Notes under the pieces: model-generated
Database searches by the model: none
Told to the model about the DNA's origin: nothing
The model's input: the letters and a program-made list of their open reading frames with translations, nothing else
Program-made: the position numbers and the translations under genes
Part shown: positions 8,588 to 17,375 of the stretch, piece after piece
How the letters are laid out: each line of letters starts with the position of its first letter
Numbering within the stretch: position 1 is the stretch's first letter
Source: Myxococcales bacterium
GTDB lineage: Bacteria; Myxococcota_A; Polyangia; Haliangiales; Haliangiaceae
DNA length: 40,635 nucleotides
NCBI GenBank assembly: GCA_028287115.1
Contig: JAQBQF010000184.1
Location: 1-40,635, forward strand
Reading direction: 5' to 3'

Positions 8588-9235
8588 ATGCAGCCTATGA
8601 CCTTGCTACCGCTCGACGCGAACCCGCCGCATACCGAGACGGCCACGTTCTCGCTCGGCTGATTCTGGACACCTGACGCCCGGTTCGGGAGTCTTCCAGC
8701 GATCGTCCGCACCAGCGTCGGATACACCGGCGGTACGCTCGTCGACCCGACGTATCATCACCTCGGCGATCACACCGAAGCGTTTCAGCTCGACTACGAT
8801 CCCACGCTCATCTCGTACCGCGAGCTGCTCGAGATGTTCTGGCAGAGCCACCGCCCGGACCGCCCGGGCCATGGCCGCCAATACATGGCCGCCGTGTTCT
8901 GCGACAGCCGCGAGCAAGAGGCCGCCGCTCACGAGACGCGCGCACGGATCGCCGAGAAACTCGGCCGAGACGTTCACACGCCCGTGATCTCGGGCGCGCG
9001 GTTCTATCTCGCCGAGGACTATCACCAGAAATACTATCTGCGTCACGACGCGGTGCTGATGCGGGAGCTTGCGCACTACACGTTGCCGCAGCTGATCCGG
9101 TCGACGGTCGCGGCACGCCTCAACGGCTACGTTGCAGGACACGGCACACACGGTCGGTTGCAGGAAGACATCGCAAGCTTCGGCCTGTCCGCGACGGGAA
9201 ACGCGCAGCTCGAACGCCTCGTTCGCGACCGATAG
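8588..9235 (+). CDS. msrA: Methionine sulfoxide reductase A, selenoprotein (in-frame UGA = Sec25)
   Basis: MsrA reduces methionine-S-sulfoxide in proteins, using a nucleophilic Cys in a GCFW motif. Here the frame is open from ATG 8588 to TAG 9233-9235 except for one TGA at 8660-8662. That TGA sits exactly at the nucleophile: TATFSLG-TGA-FWTPDARFG. Downstream, VGYTGG (Tyr46), Glu64 in DHTEAF-x3-YDP, GRQYMAAVF and DYHQKYYLR are intact, so the gene is not decaying. I read TGA as selenocysteine. The product is 215 residues; only Cys105 remains and there is no C-terminal resolving Cys. ATG 8597 is an alternative start. TACGCT (8572-8577) lies 10 nt upstream. Conventional callers would report only the C-terminal half from about 8834. 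Confidence 0.88.
8660..8699 (+). promoter_or_regulatory. Sec UGA codon and bacterial SECIS-like stem-loop
   Basis: Immediately 3' of the TGA the coding RNA can fold into a stem. The outer 5 bp are CTGGA 8665-8669 with TCCAG 8695-8699. A 3-bp segment is GAC 8675-8677 with GTC 8691-8693. The upper 4 bp are CCCG 8679-8682 with CGGG 8686-8689, capped by loop GUU (8683-8685). There are 20 nt between UGA and the apical loop, and the loop begins with G. Both fit the known bacterial SECIS pattern bound by SelB. Pairing was done by eye; no folding energy was computed. Confidence 0.65.
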
Positions 9236-9253
9236 CACCAAGTGTGGTGGTGC
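9235..9253 (+). terminator. Possible terminator hairpin after msrA
   Basis: GCACCA (9235-9240) pairs with TGGTGC (9248-9253) around a 7-nt loop, starting at the last base of the msrA stop codon. The following bases (GTTCTTGTC) are only weakly T-rich, so intrinsic termination is possible but not certain. Confidence 0.35.
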
Positions 9254-9406
9254 GTTCTTGTCATTCCCTCGACGGAGTGAGCGGTAATGCCACGAGAGCC
9301 GAACCGCCCGTGAACCGGCCCGATACGAGTTTCTCGACGGAGAATCGGTGTCGACGCGCGCGGGCACGGAGGATGCAACCGCGACTCGGCAACAAGGAGC
9401 ACATCG

Positions 9407-9637
9407 ATGGGCGCAATCATGGACAAGATCAAAGGCAAGGCGAAAGAGATCGAAGGCAGGCTGACCGGCGACAAGATTCGCCAGGGTCAGGGACGGGCCG
9501 AGAAGGCCAAAGGTGATGTTGAAGGCGCCACCTCGCGCGCCGCGCGCAAGGTCAAGGGCGAAGCTCGCCGCGTCAAGGCGAAGGTCAACGCGAAGGTCGA
9601 CCGCTCGCGCGCGAAGGCTCGCAGCCGCGCTCGCTGA
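9407..9637 (+). CDS. CsbD-like stress protein
   Basis: This is a 76-residue, very basic, helical protein. Residues 5-40 (MDKIKGKAKEIEGRLTGDK followed by RAEKAKGDVEGA) match the CsbD-like family, small abundant proteins induced by general stress in many bacteria, with no known biochemical activity. The C-terminal 35 residues are Lys/Arg/Ala-rich (KVKAKVNAKVDRSRAKARSRAR), longer and more basic than usual and histone-like. Nucleic-acid contact is a guess. A good Shine-Dalgarno AAGGAG (9394-9399) lies 7 nt before the ATG, one of the few in this window. The 150-bp upstream region holds no ORF. Confidence 0.82.
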   Translation: MGAIMDKIKGKAKEIEGRLTGDKIRQGQGRAEKAKGDVEGATSRAARKVKGEARRVKAKVNAKVDRSRAKARSRAR

Positions 9638-9693
9638 TCAAAGCCGAGGCGCACGACGCAACCCGAGCGCGGTCGCTCGCGTTATCGTCGGGT

Positions 9694-11481
9694 ATGAGCT
9701 CGGATAAGAAGACCGGTGAGCCGACGATCCAGGTCGCTGTCACGGGCGAAGAGACGGCGACGGATCGACCGCCGCCGAGCGCCGACGTGCTCGTCGCAGG
9801 ACGCTATCGCCTTGGCCGCCGCATCGGGAAAGGCGGCATGGGCGAGGTGATGGCCGCGCGCGACGAACAGATCGGACGCGACGTCGCGATCAAACGGATG
9901 CGAGCCGCGAATCCGAGCGAGCGTGCGATCCTGAGATTCTTGCGCGAGGCCTCGGTGCAAGGTCGCCTCGAGCATCCTGCGATCGTGCCGGTTCACGAGA
10001 TCGGACGCGACACCGACGGCCTGCCGTTCTTCGTGATGAAGAAGCTGACCGGGACCTCGCTGTCGGAGATCCTCGTCGGCGAGGATCAGCAGAGCTTTCC
10101 GCTGCAGCGGGTCCTACGTGCGTTCGCCGATGTCTGTCTCGCCGTCGAGTTCGCGCACGTACGCGGGATCATTCATCGCGATCTCAAGGCCGACAACATC
10201 ATGCTCGGCGACTTCGGCGAAGCGTATGTCCTCGACTGGGGCGTCGCGAAGGTGCTCGGCGAAGATGAAGGCGATTTCGCCGATGTCGGCAGCGGCAGCG
10301 GCGAGCGCGCGACGGCGGTAGGAACCGCGATCGGCACGCCCGGCTACATGGCGCCGGAGCAGGTTCGTGGCATCGACATCGACGGTCGCGCCGATGTCTA
10401 CACGCTCGGCTGCCTGCTGTTCGAGATCCTCGCAGGAGAACCGCTGCATCCACGTGGCTTCGAGGGACTCCAGAGCGCGTTGATCGGCCGCGAGGCCAGG
10501 CCGTCGCTACGCGCGCCCGATCGCGTGATCCCGCCGGAGCTCGACGCGCTGTGCGTCGACGCAACCGCGGTCGATCGCGAGAAACGCATCCCCACCGCGC
10601 GCGTGCTCGGTGCTCGGGTTCAGCAATTCCTCGACGGTGATCGCGATCTCGCGATGCGCCGCGTGCTCGCGCGGGAGCATCTGCAGCGCGCGCAATCGGC
10701 GTTCAACGCCGCTGACTCCGCGGAACGCCGCCGCATCGCCATGCGCGAATCTGCTGCCGCACTTGCACTCGATCCGAAGCTCGACGGTGCGGCCGAGCTC
10801 GTCGGTCGCCTCATGCTCGAGCCGCCGCGCGAAGAGCCTCGTGATGTCACGGAGGCGATCAGCGCGGACGACGTGCACGCCGCACGTGCGATCGCGCGCG
10901 CTGGGCTGTGGGCCGTCGTTGGCGGGATCCTGTTCATGCCGCTGTTGTGGTGGATCGCGCCCGCGGGTTCGTTCTACGTGCCGGTGCTGACGGGATTGCT
11001 CCTACTCGATGCGCTGGTCGCGATTCATGCGGTGCGCGCCGCGACGCCGCGACCCGCCGTCGTGATGTTCGCGAACGCGGTGATCGTGGTCGTCGTCGCG
11101 CGCATGTTCTCGCCGATCATGATCGCACCCGGAGTCGCCGCATCGCTCGCGATGGCGATGGTGCTGACGCCGCGGTTTTCGCGACTCGGTTCGAGCGTGA
11201 CCGTCGCGGTCTTCATGATCGGCGCCGTGCTGACACCGCTGTTCCTCGAACGCGCGGGCGCGCTGACCCCGACCATGTCGGTCGACGCCAACGGCGTGTT
11301 GTTTCGCGCACCGGCGGTCGCCGGTTACGAGGGCCCGACCTTCATCGTCTGCGTCATCTACGCGATCGCGCTGATCGCCGGTGCGTGCGTTGCAGGCGAG
11401 GCGATGCGTCGACGCACGCGCAGCGCGCATCGTCACCTGCATCTCCAAGCCTGGCAGCTGCGCCAGCTCGTTCCACGGTAG
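9694..11481 (+). CDS. Ser/Thr protein kinase with six-helix membrane domain
   Basis: This is a 595-residue kinase. The kinase domain is residues about 38-315, with Gly loop IGKGGMG (44-50), VAIK Lys67, HRDLKADN (161-168), metal-binding DWG (181-183) instead of DFG, and GTPGYMAPEQ. The LDWGVAK variant is usual in one planctomycete/myxobacterial kinase branch and should be active. A helical linker with an ALALDPK segment follows. Residues about 410-575 hold about six hydrophobic helices (WAVVGGILFMPLLWWIA, VPVLTGLLLLDALVAI, FIVCVIYAIALIAG), so the kinase is anchored with a polytopic sensor-like C-terminus. TATCGT (9683-9688) is 5 nt before the ATG. Confidence 0.92.
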   Translation: MSSDKKTGEPTIQVAVTGEETATDRPPPSADVLVAGRYRLGRRIGKGGMGEVMAARDEQIGRDVAIKRMRAANPSERAILRFLREASVQGRLEHPAIVPVHEIGRDTDGLPFFVMKKLTGTSLSEILVGEDQQSFPLQRVLRAFADVCLAVEFAHVRGIIHRDLKADNIMLGDFGEAYVLDWGVAKVLGEDEGDFADVGSGSGERATAVGTAIGTPGYMAPEQVRGIDIDGRADVYTLGCLLFEILAGEPLHPRGFEGLQSALIGREARPSLRAPDRVIPPELDALCVDATAVDREKRIPTARVLGARVQQFLDGDRDLAMRRVLAREHLQRAQSAFNAADSAERRRIAMRESAAALALDPKLDGAAELVGRLMLEPPREEPRDVTEAISADDVHAARAIARAGLWAVVGGILFMPLLWWIAPAGSFYVPVLTGLLLLDALVAIHAVRAATPRPAVVMFANAVIVVVVARMFSPIMIAPGVAASLAMAMVLTPRFSRLGSSVTVAVFMIGAVLTPLFLERAGALTPTMSVDANGVLFRAPAVAGYEGPTFIVCVIYAIALIAGACVAGEAMRRRTRSAHRHLHLQAWQLRQLVPR

Positions 11482-11571
11482 CAAACGATCTCGGCGACTT
11501 GAGCATCTTCTCGCGGGAGTACGCAACCGGCCAAGGCGCCGGTCGATAGCTCCGGGCACAAGGAGAAGATC

Positions 11572-11934
11572 ATGAGAGACATCGTGTTCGACACGCGCAC
11601 CAATAAGAGCTTCATCCGTGGCCGCGATGGCCGCGAGCACACCTTCGACGCGGTCAGCGAGGCCGAGCGCCGGGCCGCCGATGGCGACGCGCAGGCGATC
11701 GCGCTGCTCGAAAGCCTGAACGTGTATCCTGACCCGACCAGTCTCGATCCGCGCGAGGTGATGAAACAGATCCTGCACGACTGCCCGGAATGTCGCGCTG
11801 CCATGGCCGCCGGAGAGCAGCCGATCTTCGGCTCCGGCTCCGATCTCGCGAACCTGCTCTCTCGCGACGGCAAGCGCAGCTTCAGGGACCGAAGCACAGC
11901 CCGCCGCTGGCGCAAGCGCAAGCAGGGTCAATAG
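11572..11934 (+). CDS. Hypothetical small protein with CPEC motif
   Basis: This is a 120-residue hydrophilic protein I do not recognise. The N-terminus MRDIVFDTRTNKSFIRGRDG looks like a short beta-hairpin. A central helix is followed by HDCPECRAAMAAGEQ (residues about 70-84), where the His and two Cys could bind zinc as in anti-sigma or zinc-finger-like segments. The C-terminus is basic (STARRWRKRKQGQ). AAGGAG ends 6 nt before the ATG. The 90-bp gap upstream contains an ACCGGC/GCCGGT hairpin (11526-11543), which could end the kinase transcript. Confidence 0.7.
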   Translation: MRDIVFDTRTNKSFIRGRDGREHTFDAVSEAERRAADGDAQAIALLESLNVYPDPTSLDPREVMKQILHDCPECRAAMAAGEQPIFGSGSDLANLLSRDGKRSFRDRSTARRWRKRKQGQ

Positions 11935-12118
11935 TCGTAGAGCGGTACGTGCGGCAGGAGAGTCGACGTGCGGCGATGTTGTCCGACTGGAGCTGGATCA
12001 GCTCCAAGCGAGGATCGCCGAACGCGAGCAAGGCATCGGCCAGTCGACGATCAAAATGCCAGTTTGAGGGGGCTCACGTACCTGTTGCGGCGGTGGTCCG
12101 CGCTAGGCTGTGCCTTCC

Positions 12119-13435
<1,317 letters not shown>

Positions 13436-13606
13436 CGGCGTTTACAGGATGCGATTCGCCCTGTTCGTGCTGATCGCCGCGTGGCGGTAACGTCAACGAT
13501 GTGACGGTGTCGGATGGGCCTTGGGAGCCCTGACATACGCTGACGGTGCGCTGCATCACGTGAGATCGTGCGCTTTGGCCGATTGCAGGTGTTGTAGAAT
13601 AGCCCC
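13436..13606 (+). other. Intergenic region with tiny ORFs and a promoter
   Basis: This 171-bp gap has no ordinary gene. It contains a 13-residue ORF resembling the start of a signal peptide (MRFALFVLIAAWR, 13449-13490). A second 10-residue ORF (MTVSDGPWEP, GTG 13501 to TGA 13533) has TAACGT (13488-13493) 7 nt before its GTG. TGACGGTG occurs twice (13502 and 13540), and there is a TCACGTGA palindrome (13557-13564). The promoter-like TAGAAT at 13595-13600 serves the next gene. Confidence 0.4.
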
Positions 13607-14440
13607 GTGGCCCGTCCCGTGATCCGTCTCCTTTCGTTCGGTGCCGCTGCCTACCTTGCGGGCGCCTGCACGGGCGACGTCGGAAGCTCGCTGCCGCCCG
13701 GCCTGACCCCCGCGCAACAGAAGGCACAGAAGGCCTGGACCGAGAAGGCGCTGCCGGCCTTCAAAGCGGCGACCTGCACGATGTGCCACGACGGATCGAT
13801 GCCCGACATCGGCTATCTCGTCGGCACGTCGGATCTGCTGATCCGCGATACCGCGATCGCGTTTTTGCCGCAGGTCGTGAACCTCAGCGCGCCGCAGTCG
13901 AGCCGCGTCCTCAACAAGGGCGTCCATACCGGGCCCGCACTGCTCGTGAACCAGGCGACCGACATCCTCGACTGGATCACCGCGGAGCGCGATGCGCGAC
14001 CGCCCGGCGCCGTGATCGAGACGCCGATGACCGTTCCGATGCCTTGCGTCTCGGGCAATCCCGGTGACGCGACATGCCCGATCAACGTCGTCGATCTTTC
14101 AGCCCTCGGCTCGATGGGATCGTCGTTCAACTTCGTCGCGACGGCCCTCGGGCCCGATCTCTATGTCACGGACATGAAGTTCAAGGCGGGCCCCGATGGT
14201 CTTCACATCGAGCATCCGCTGTTCGAGACGTGGCCGCCGATGGCCGCGGGCTCCGCTGATGCAGGCTCGATGATGCCGGCGTCGGTTCCCGATCCGATCG
14301 ATCGCTACTTCGCCTCGATCATCAACCTTGCGGCGGCCGGGACGATGCCGCTCGGCAACGGCATCACGACGTTCTCCGGGTTCAAGATCACCGATCCGCT
14401 GAGCATCCGGTTCGACGTCGTCGACAAAGTTCGTCCGTAA
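13607..14440 (+). CDS. Lipoprotein with one c-type haem motif
   Basis: This is a 277-residue predicted periplasmic lipoprotein. The signal peptide ends in LAGAC (Cys21). A single CTMCH motif (residues 57-61) in a helical context (KALPAFKAATCTMCHDGSMP) marks a mono-haem cytochrome c domain. A Met-rich stretch downstream could supply the second ligand, but I cannot fix it. The C-terminal half (residues about 150-277) is beta-rich and unrecognised. GTG 13607 has TAGAAT (13595-13600) 6 nt upstream and no Shine-Dalgarno, suggesting leaderless expression. It is probably an electron carrier or a haem-anchored surface protein. The stop lies 1 bp from the convergent EEP gene stop. Confidence 0.78.
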   Translation: MARPVIRLLSFGAAAYLAGACTGDVGSSLPPGLTPAQQKAQKAWTEKALPAFKAATCTMCHDGSMPDIGYLVGTSDLLIRDTAIAFLPQVVNLSAPQSSRVLNKGVHTGPALLVNQATDILDWITAERDARPPGAVIETPMTVPMPCVSGNPGDATCPINVVDLSALGSMGSSFNFVATALGPDLYVTDMKFKAGPDGLHIEHPLFETWPPMAAGSADAGSMMPASVPDPIDRYFASIINLAAAGTMPLGNGITTFSGFKITDPLSIRFDVVDKVRP

Positions 14441-14441
14441 C

Positions 14442-15275
14442 TCAATACGGTGCGTGAGGTCGCGGTGCGGCGGAGATGTCGGCGACGAGCGCGAAGTGAT
14501 CCGAAGGCCACACGCCATTGATCTGCTGATCGAGTGCGAGACGCGCCGCGATCGGCTCTCCGCGCAGATGACGATCGGGACCGCGCACGTACGCGTAGTC
14601 GATCCGACGCGAAGGCTCGCGCGACCGCAGCGCGTACTCGTTGCGACGATCGTACGTGTAGCCGATCCCGTTCTGGGTCGTCGACCAGCAATCTGCGAAG
14701 TACACGCACTGGCCGCCGAGCGGCGTCAGGCCGCGGAGGAAACGCATCTCGTCGGAGTCCGGATCGGCGTTGAAGTCGCCGAGCAGCACCGGCGGTGGGC
14801 CATCGATCGGCGCGAGTCGCGCGACATGATCGCTCAGCGCGCGCACCTGCTCGCACCGCGCGTGGCCGAGGTGGAGCTGAAACGTCAGGTGCGTGACGAA
14901 CACGGGGAGCGGGCCGTGCGGCGCCGCGACGCGCGCGAACGCGACTGTCCTCGTATCGAGTCCCGGCGGCGAAGGCAGCGGCAGGCTCGCGGTGTCGATC
15001 AGCGCGTGCGGGCTGAGGATCGCATTCCCGAACGTCAGTCCACCGCCGATATCCCAGGCGGGCACGTGATGAACATTCCATCCAGTACCGGCCGCGATCT
15101 CGTCGGCCTGGCTCGGCATCCCGGCAAACCCGAGGACCTCTTGCAAGCCGATCACGTCCGCGTCGAGCGCGAGCAGGCCTTGCCGGATCAGCGGCAGCCG
15201 CTCCGCCCACGGCCCTTGACGGTTCCAGATGTTGAACGTGACGACCCGCCACAGGTCAGCGCGCGACTCGGACAT
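14442..15275 (-). CDS. Endonuclease/exonuclease/phosphatase (EEP) family hydrolase
   Basis: This is a 277-residue Mg-dependent phosphodiesterase/phosphatase fold. Motifs in order are VVTFNIWN (Asn15), GLQEVLG (Glu46), THLTFQLHLGHAR (His129), LLGDFNADPDSDE (Asp167, Asn169), RRIDYAYV and WPSDHFALV (Asp259, His260). The full catalytic set of the DNase I/sphingomyelinase superfamily is there. No signal peptide is seen, so it is probably cytoplasmic. The substrate (nucleic acid, phospholipid or inositol phosphate) cannot be assigned. TACGCT (15287 to 15282) is 6 nt before the ATG, a leaderless arrangement. It is divergent from the lipoprotein gene at 15334. Confidence 0.88.
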   Translation of the reverse strand: MSESRADLWRVVTFNIWNRQGPWAERLPLIRQGLLALDADVIGLQEVLGFAGMPSQADEIAAGTGWNVHHVPAWDIGGGLTFGNAILSPHALIDTASLPLPSPPGLDTRTVAFARVAAPHGPLPVFVTHLTFQLHLGHARCEQVRALSDHVARLAPIDGPPPVLLGDFNADPDSDEMRFLRGLTPLGGQCVYFADCWSTTQNGIGYTYDRRNEYALRSREPSRRIDYAYVRGPDRHLRGEPIAARLALDQQINGVWPSDHFALVADISAAPRPHAPY

Positions 15276-15333
15276 CGATCGAGCGTACCGCGAGTCGCTT
15301 TACTCCTCTCGCGTCGCGGCCCACGATGAGCGC

Positions 15334-16212
15334 GTGAAGCTCACGATCTTGTTTGCGGGTTTGGCCGCATGCGGCACGCCGGTGGCGCATCCAGGTGGCA
15401 CCGGCGTCTCGATCGATCGCTTCAGCTCCGATGCCGGACATCTGCTGATCCGCGACGCCCACAACGGTCTCCCCGGTCCGGATCAACCGATCGATTTCGA
15501 CGGGCCACCGTTTCTCACGCAGGGCCTCGGGCCCAACGGCGCACCCGTTCGCTACTACAACTTCGACGTCCAGAGCGACTCGCCATCGACGCTGTTTCGG
15601 ATCGTGCGCAACGGCGAGCCGGTCGCGGGACAAGCCGACCTCGTCGACAAGATCCCCGGAGATTCCGGATACAACGACTTCTGGCGGATCGCGCTCGTCG
15701 AAGCACCGGATGGTTTCGTCCCCGGAGCCTTCACGAGTGCCGAGCAAGTTCACGACCTCGCGATCAAGCCAGACCCCCGGATTATCGACTGCCCGATCGT
15801 GCCCCGCGGTTCGACGGCGCGCGAAGGCCACGGCGTGCCGCCCGCGGTCCCGACCGAGCTCTGGTACCGCGGCACCAAGGTCATGTGCCTGCAATTCGGC
15901 GAGCCGCTGGCGGTAGAGGCGGACGGCCGCGTGCCGACCTCACCGATCTACGTCGCATTCGCGAAGAATCCCGGAACACCGTCGGGCGGTCCGGCCTCGG
16001 GATTCCGCACCGAACCGTCCGCACCGCAACAGACGCACAACGTCGTGATGAGTGTCCCCGGCGACACCGACTACTCGCCGCTGTGGGCGGTCCACATCTA
16101 CGACCGTGCCGCGTTCGATCAAGTTCACGATGCGACCACCGCGCTCGCGGCGCCACTCGTCAAAGATGGCCCGCTCGTCAACTGTCCGATCGTGTACGTG
16201 ACCCCGCGTTAG
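15334..16212 (+). CDS. Lipoprotein with two similar halves
   Basis: This is a 292-residue lipoprotein. GTG 15334 gives VKLTILFAGLAAC, with the lipobox ending at Cys13. Two halves appear homologous. GDSGYNDFWRIALV, then AEQVHDLAI and DCPIV (residues about 110-155), resembles GDTDYSPLWAVHIY, then FDQVHDAT and NCPIV (about 247-290). So it looks like a duplicated domain that may pair its Cys residues. I do not know the family's function. No TAnnnT hexamer or clear Shine-Dalgarno precedes the GTG; an out-of-frame ATG at 15326 is not used. It ends 4 nt into the convergent trHb gene. Confidence 0.75.
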   Translation: MKLTILFAGLAACGTPVAHPGGTGVSIDRFSSDAGHLLIRDAHNGLPGPDQPIDFDGPPFLTQGLGPNGAPVRYYNFDVQSDSPSTLFRIVRNGEPVAGQADLVDKIPGDSGYNDFWRIALVEAPDGFVPGAFTSAEQVHDLAIKPDPRIIDCPIVPRGSTAREGHGVPPAVPTELWYRGTKVMCLQFGEPLAVEADGRVPTSPIYVAFAKNPGTPSGGPASGFRTEPSAPQQTHNVVMSVPGDTDYSPLWAVHIYDRAAFDQVHDATTALAAPLVKDGPLVNCPIVYVTPR

Positions 16213-16634
16213 CCTTCGACGTTGCGCATGAAGTCGGCGACCTCGGCGAACCGCTTGTCGAGGAACTCGCGCAGCGGCCCGGTGATCGCATGCGTGTCGA
16301 GCGCAGCCTGCATGCAGCGCAGCCAGGCGTCGCGCATCGTCGTGTCGACGGCGACGCGGTTGTGTCGCATGCGCAGCCGCGGATGACCGTGCTGCGCGAC
16401 GTAATCATCGGGCCCGCCGAGCCAGCCGATCAGAAACAGCGCGAACCGATCGCGCGGGCCGCGTTCGACCTTGCCGTCGAGCGTGCATGGATGCAAGCGA
16501 GCGAGCACGGGCTCGCGCTCGCTCATCACGTCGTAGAACGTCTCCACGAGCGCGCGCACCTTGTCACTGCCACCGAGGAGACGATAAGGCGCGCTTTCGG
16601 AGTCCATGGCTTTCGGCGAGATCGCGACGTTCAT
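16209..16634 (-). CDS. Group II truncated haemoglobin
   Basis: This is a 141-residue trHb of the GlbO-like class. The N-terminus PYRLLGGSDKVRALVETFYDVM carries the B10 Tyr. FLIGWLGGPDDYVAQHGHPRLRMRH contains the conserved GG-x3-Y and GHPxLRxRH pattern with the proximal His, and MRDAWLRCM carries the TrpG8 typical of group II. These proteins bind O2, NO or peroxide and are linked to nitrosative or oxidative stress. ATG 16634 overlaps the upstream membrane-protein stop by 4 nt, so the pair is translationally coupled. It overlaps the convergent lipoprotein end by 4 nt. Confidence 0.93.
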   Translation of the reverse strand: MNVAISPKAMDSESAPYRLLGGSDKVRALVETFYDVMSEREPVLARLHPCTLDGKVERGPRDRFALFLIGWLGGPDDYVAQHGHPRLRMRHNRVAVDTTMRDAWLRCMQAALDTHAITGPLREFLDKRFAEVADFMRNVEG

Positions 16635-17209
16635 GCAGCCGGCGGCTGTGGATCGGGCGCGTCTTTCTCCTTGAGCGCCAGGCCGGTGAGCGTGCTGATC
16701 GCGATCAAGCCCAGGCATGCGCCCCACAGGCCCATCCGACCGCCGGCCGAGACCTCGCCTTTCTTGAGCATCTTGCTGCCCTTCGACGCCTGCTCGTCGA
16801 TATCTCGGCCGAGATCGCCCTTTACCTTCACGTAGAGCGCGATCAGCAGCGCGAGGCCGACGATCGAGAGGGCACACGACGCGAGCAATGCCTTGCGCGT
16901 GCGCACCCACGCGAGACCAAAACACACGAGGACGACGGCGAACGCTGCGATCGCGAGCGGCTCGCGAGGCGTGTTCTCGATCTTGATGTCGACGCTGCCC
17001 GTCTTCTTCTCGGGATGGTTCTTCTGATCGTCATCCATCTGGGTGAGAACCCCGCCGGGCTTGCAGCCGCCGACCATGTCGGTGCCGGAGAAGGTGACGA
17101 CGTCCATTCCGTCACACGAGATTCCGAAGAACGGGAGGAAGAAGCACCCGATCACGATCCCGCTGATGAACCGCCCAAACTTGTTCCAACGCGTCAGGTT
17201 CTTGGCCAC
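16631..17209 (-). CDS. Four-helix membrane protein, unknown
   Basis: This is a 192-residue protein with about four hydrophobic helices: residues about 12-30 (FISGIVIGCFFLPFFGI), 84-102, 106-127 and 159-178. Between helices 1 and 2 is a 50-residue extracytoplasmic loop with two Cys (SCDGMDVV and GGCKPGG) that could form a disulfide. I do not recognise the family. GTG 17209 has TACGCT (17221 to 17216) 6 nt upstream and no Shine-Dalgarno. It is coupled to the trHb gene by a 4-nt overlap, so a membrane redox or gas-sensing link is possible but inferred only from position. Confidence 0.75.
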   Translation of the reverse strand: MAKNLTRWNKFGRFISGIVIGCFFLPFFGISCDGMDVVTFSGTDMVGGCKPGGVLTQMDDDQKNHPEKKTGSVDIKIENTPREPLAIAAFAVVLVCFGLAWVRTRKALLASCALSIVGLALLIALYVKVKGDLGRDIDEQASKGSKMLKKGEVSAGGRMGLWGACLGLIAISTLTGLALKEKDAPDPQPPAA

Positions 17210-17221
17210 GGCAGCAGCGTA

Positions 17222-17314
17222 TCAAACTGTGCGCGTCGCGAGGACCAGGAGCTCCCAGCCATCATCGTGCTTTGCGTACAGCGCCTCCCAATGATCCGGA
17301 TCGTTCAGCGACAT
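17222..17314 (-). CDS. 30-residue ORF, possible truncated methyltransferase start
   Basis: This short ORF (SLNDPDHWEALYAKHDDGWE, ending LLVLATRTV) begins like TPMT-type SAM methyltransferases, which open with (D)PDxWExxY followed by a GW(D/E)L segment, and then stops. It has a promoter-like TAGGAT (17327 to 17322) 7 nt before the ATG and GAGGAG just upstream, so expression signals look intact. It lies between two minus-strand genes, and its TGA is in frame with the downstream membrane-protein start at 17209. It is either a genuine small protein or the stump of a deleted gene. Confidence 0.35.
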   Translation of the reverse strand: MSLNDPDHWEALYAKHDDGWELLVLATRTV

Positions 17315-17375
17315 CGAGAAAATCCTACTCCTCACCGATCAGCGCAGAGAACCATCCCATGCTGTCGCAAGGCGC

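Noticed and set aside
8834..9235. Stand-alone MsrA C-terminal gene starting at an internal ATG, or an msrA pseudogene.
   Set aside because: The N-terminal 24 codons with start and promoter-like element lie in the same frame upstream, broken only by the TGA at the catalytic position. Random decay would not choose that codon and keep all else intact.
9268..9342. Direct repeat CTCGACGGAG (9268-9277 and 9333-9342) as a regulatory site for the CsbD-like gene.
   Set aside because: Ten bases with no symmetry, built of very common local words; not enough to call an operator.
10234..10242. DWG instead of DFG as evidence for a pseudokinase.
   Set aside because: The metal-binding Asp is kept, and LDWG is the normal form in this kinase branch; Lys67 and HRD are intact.
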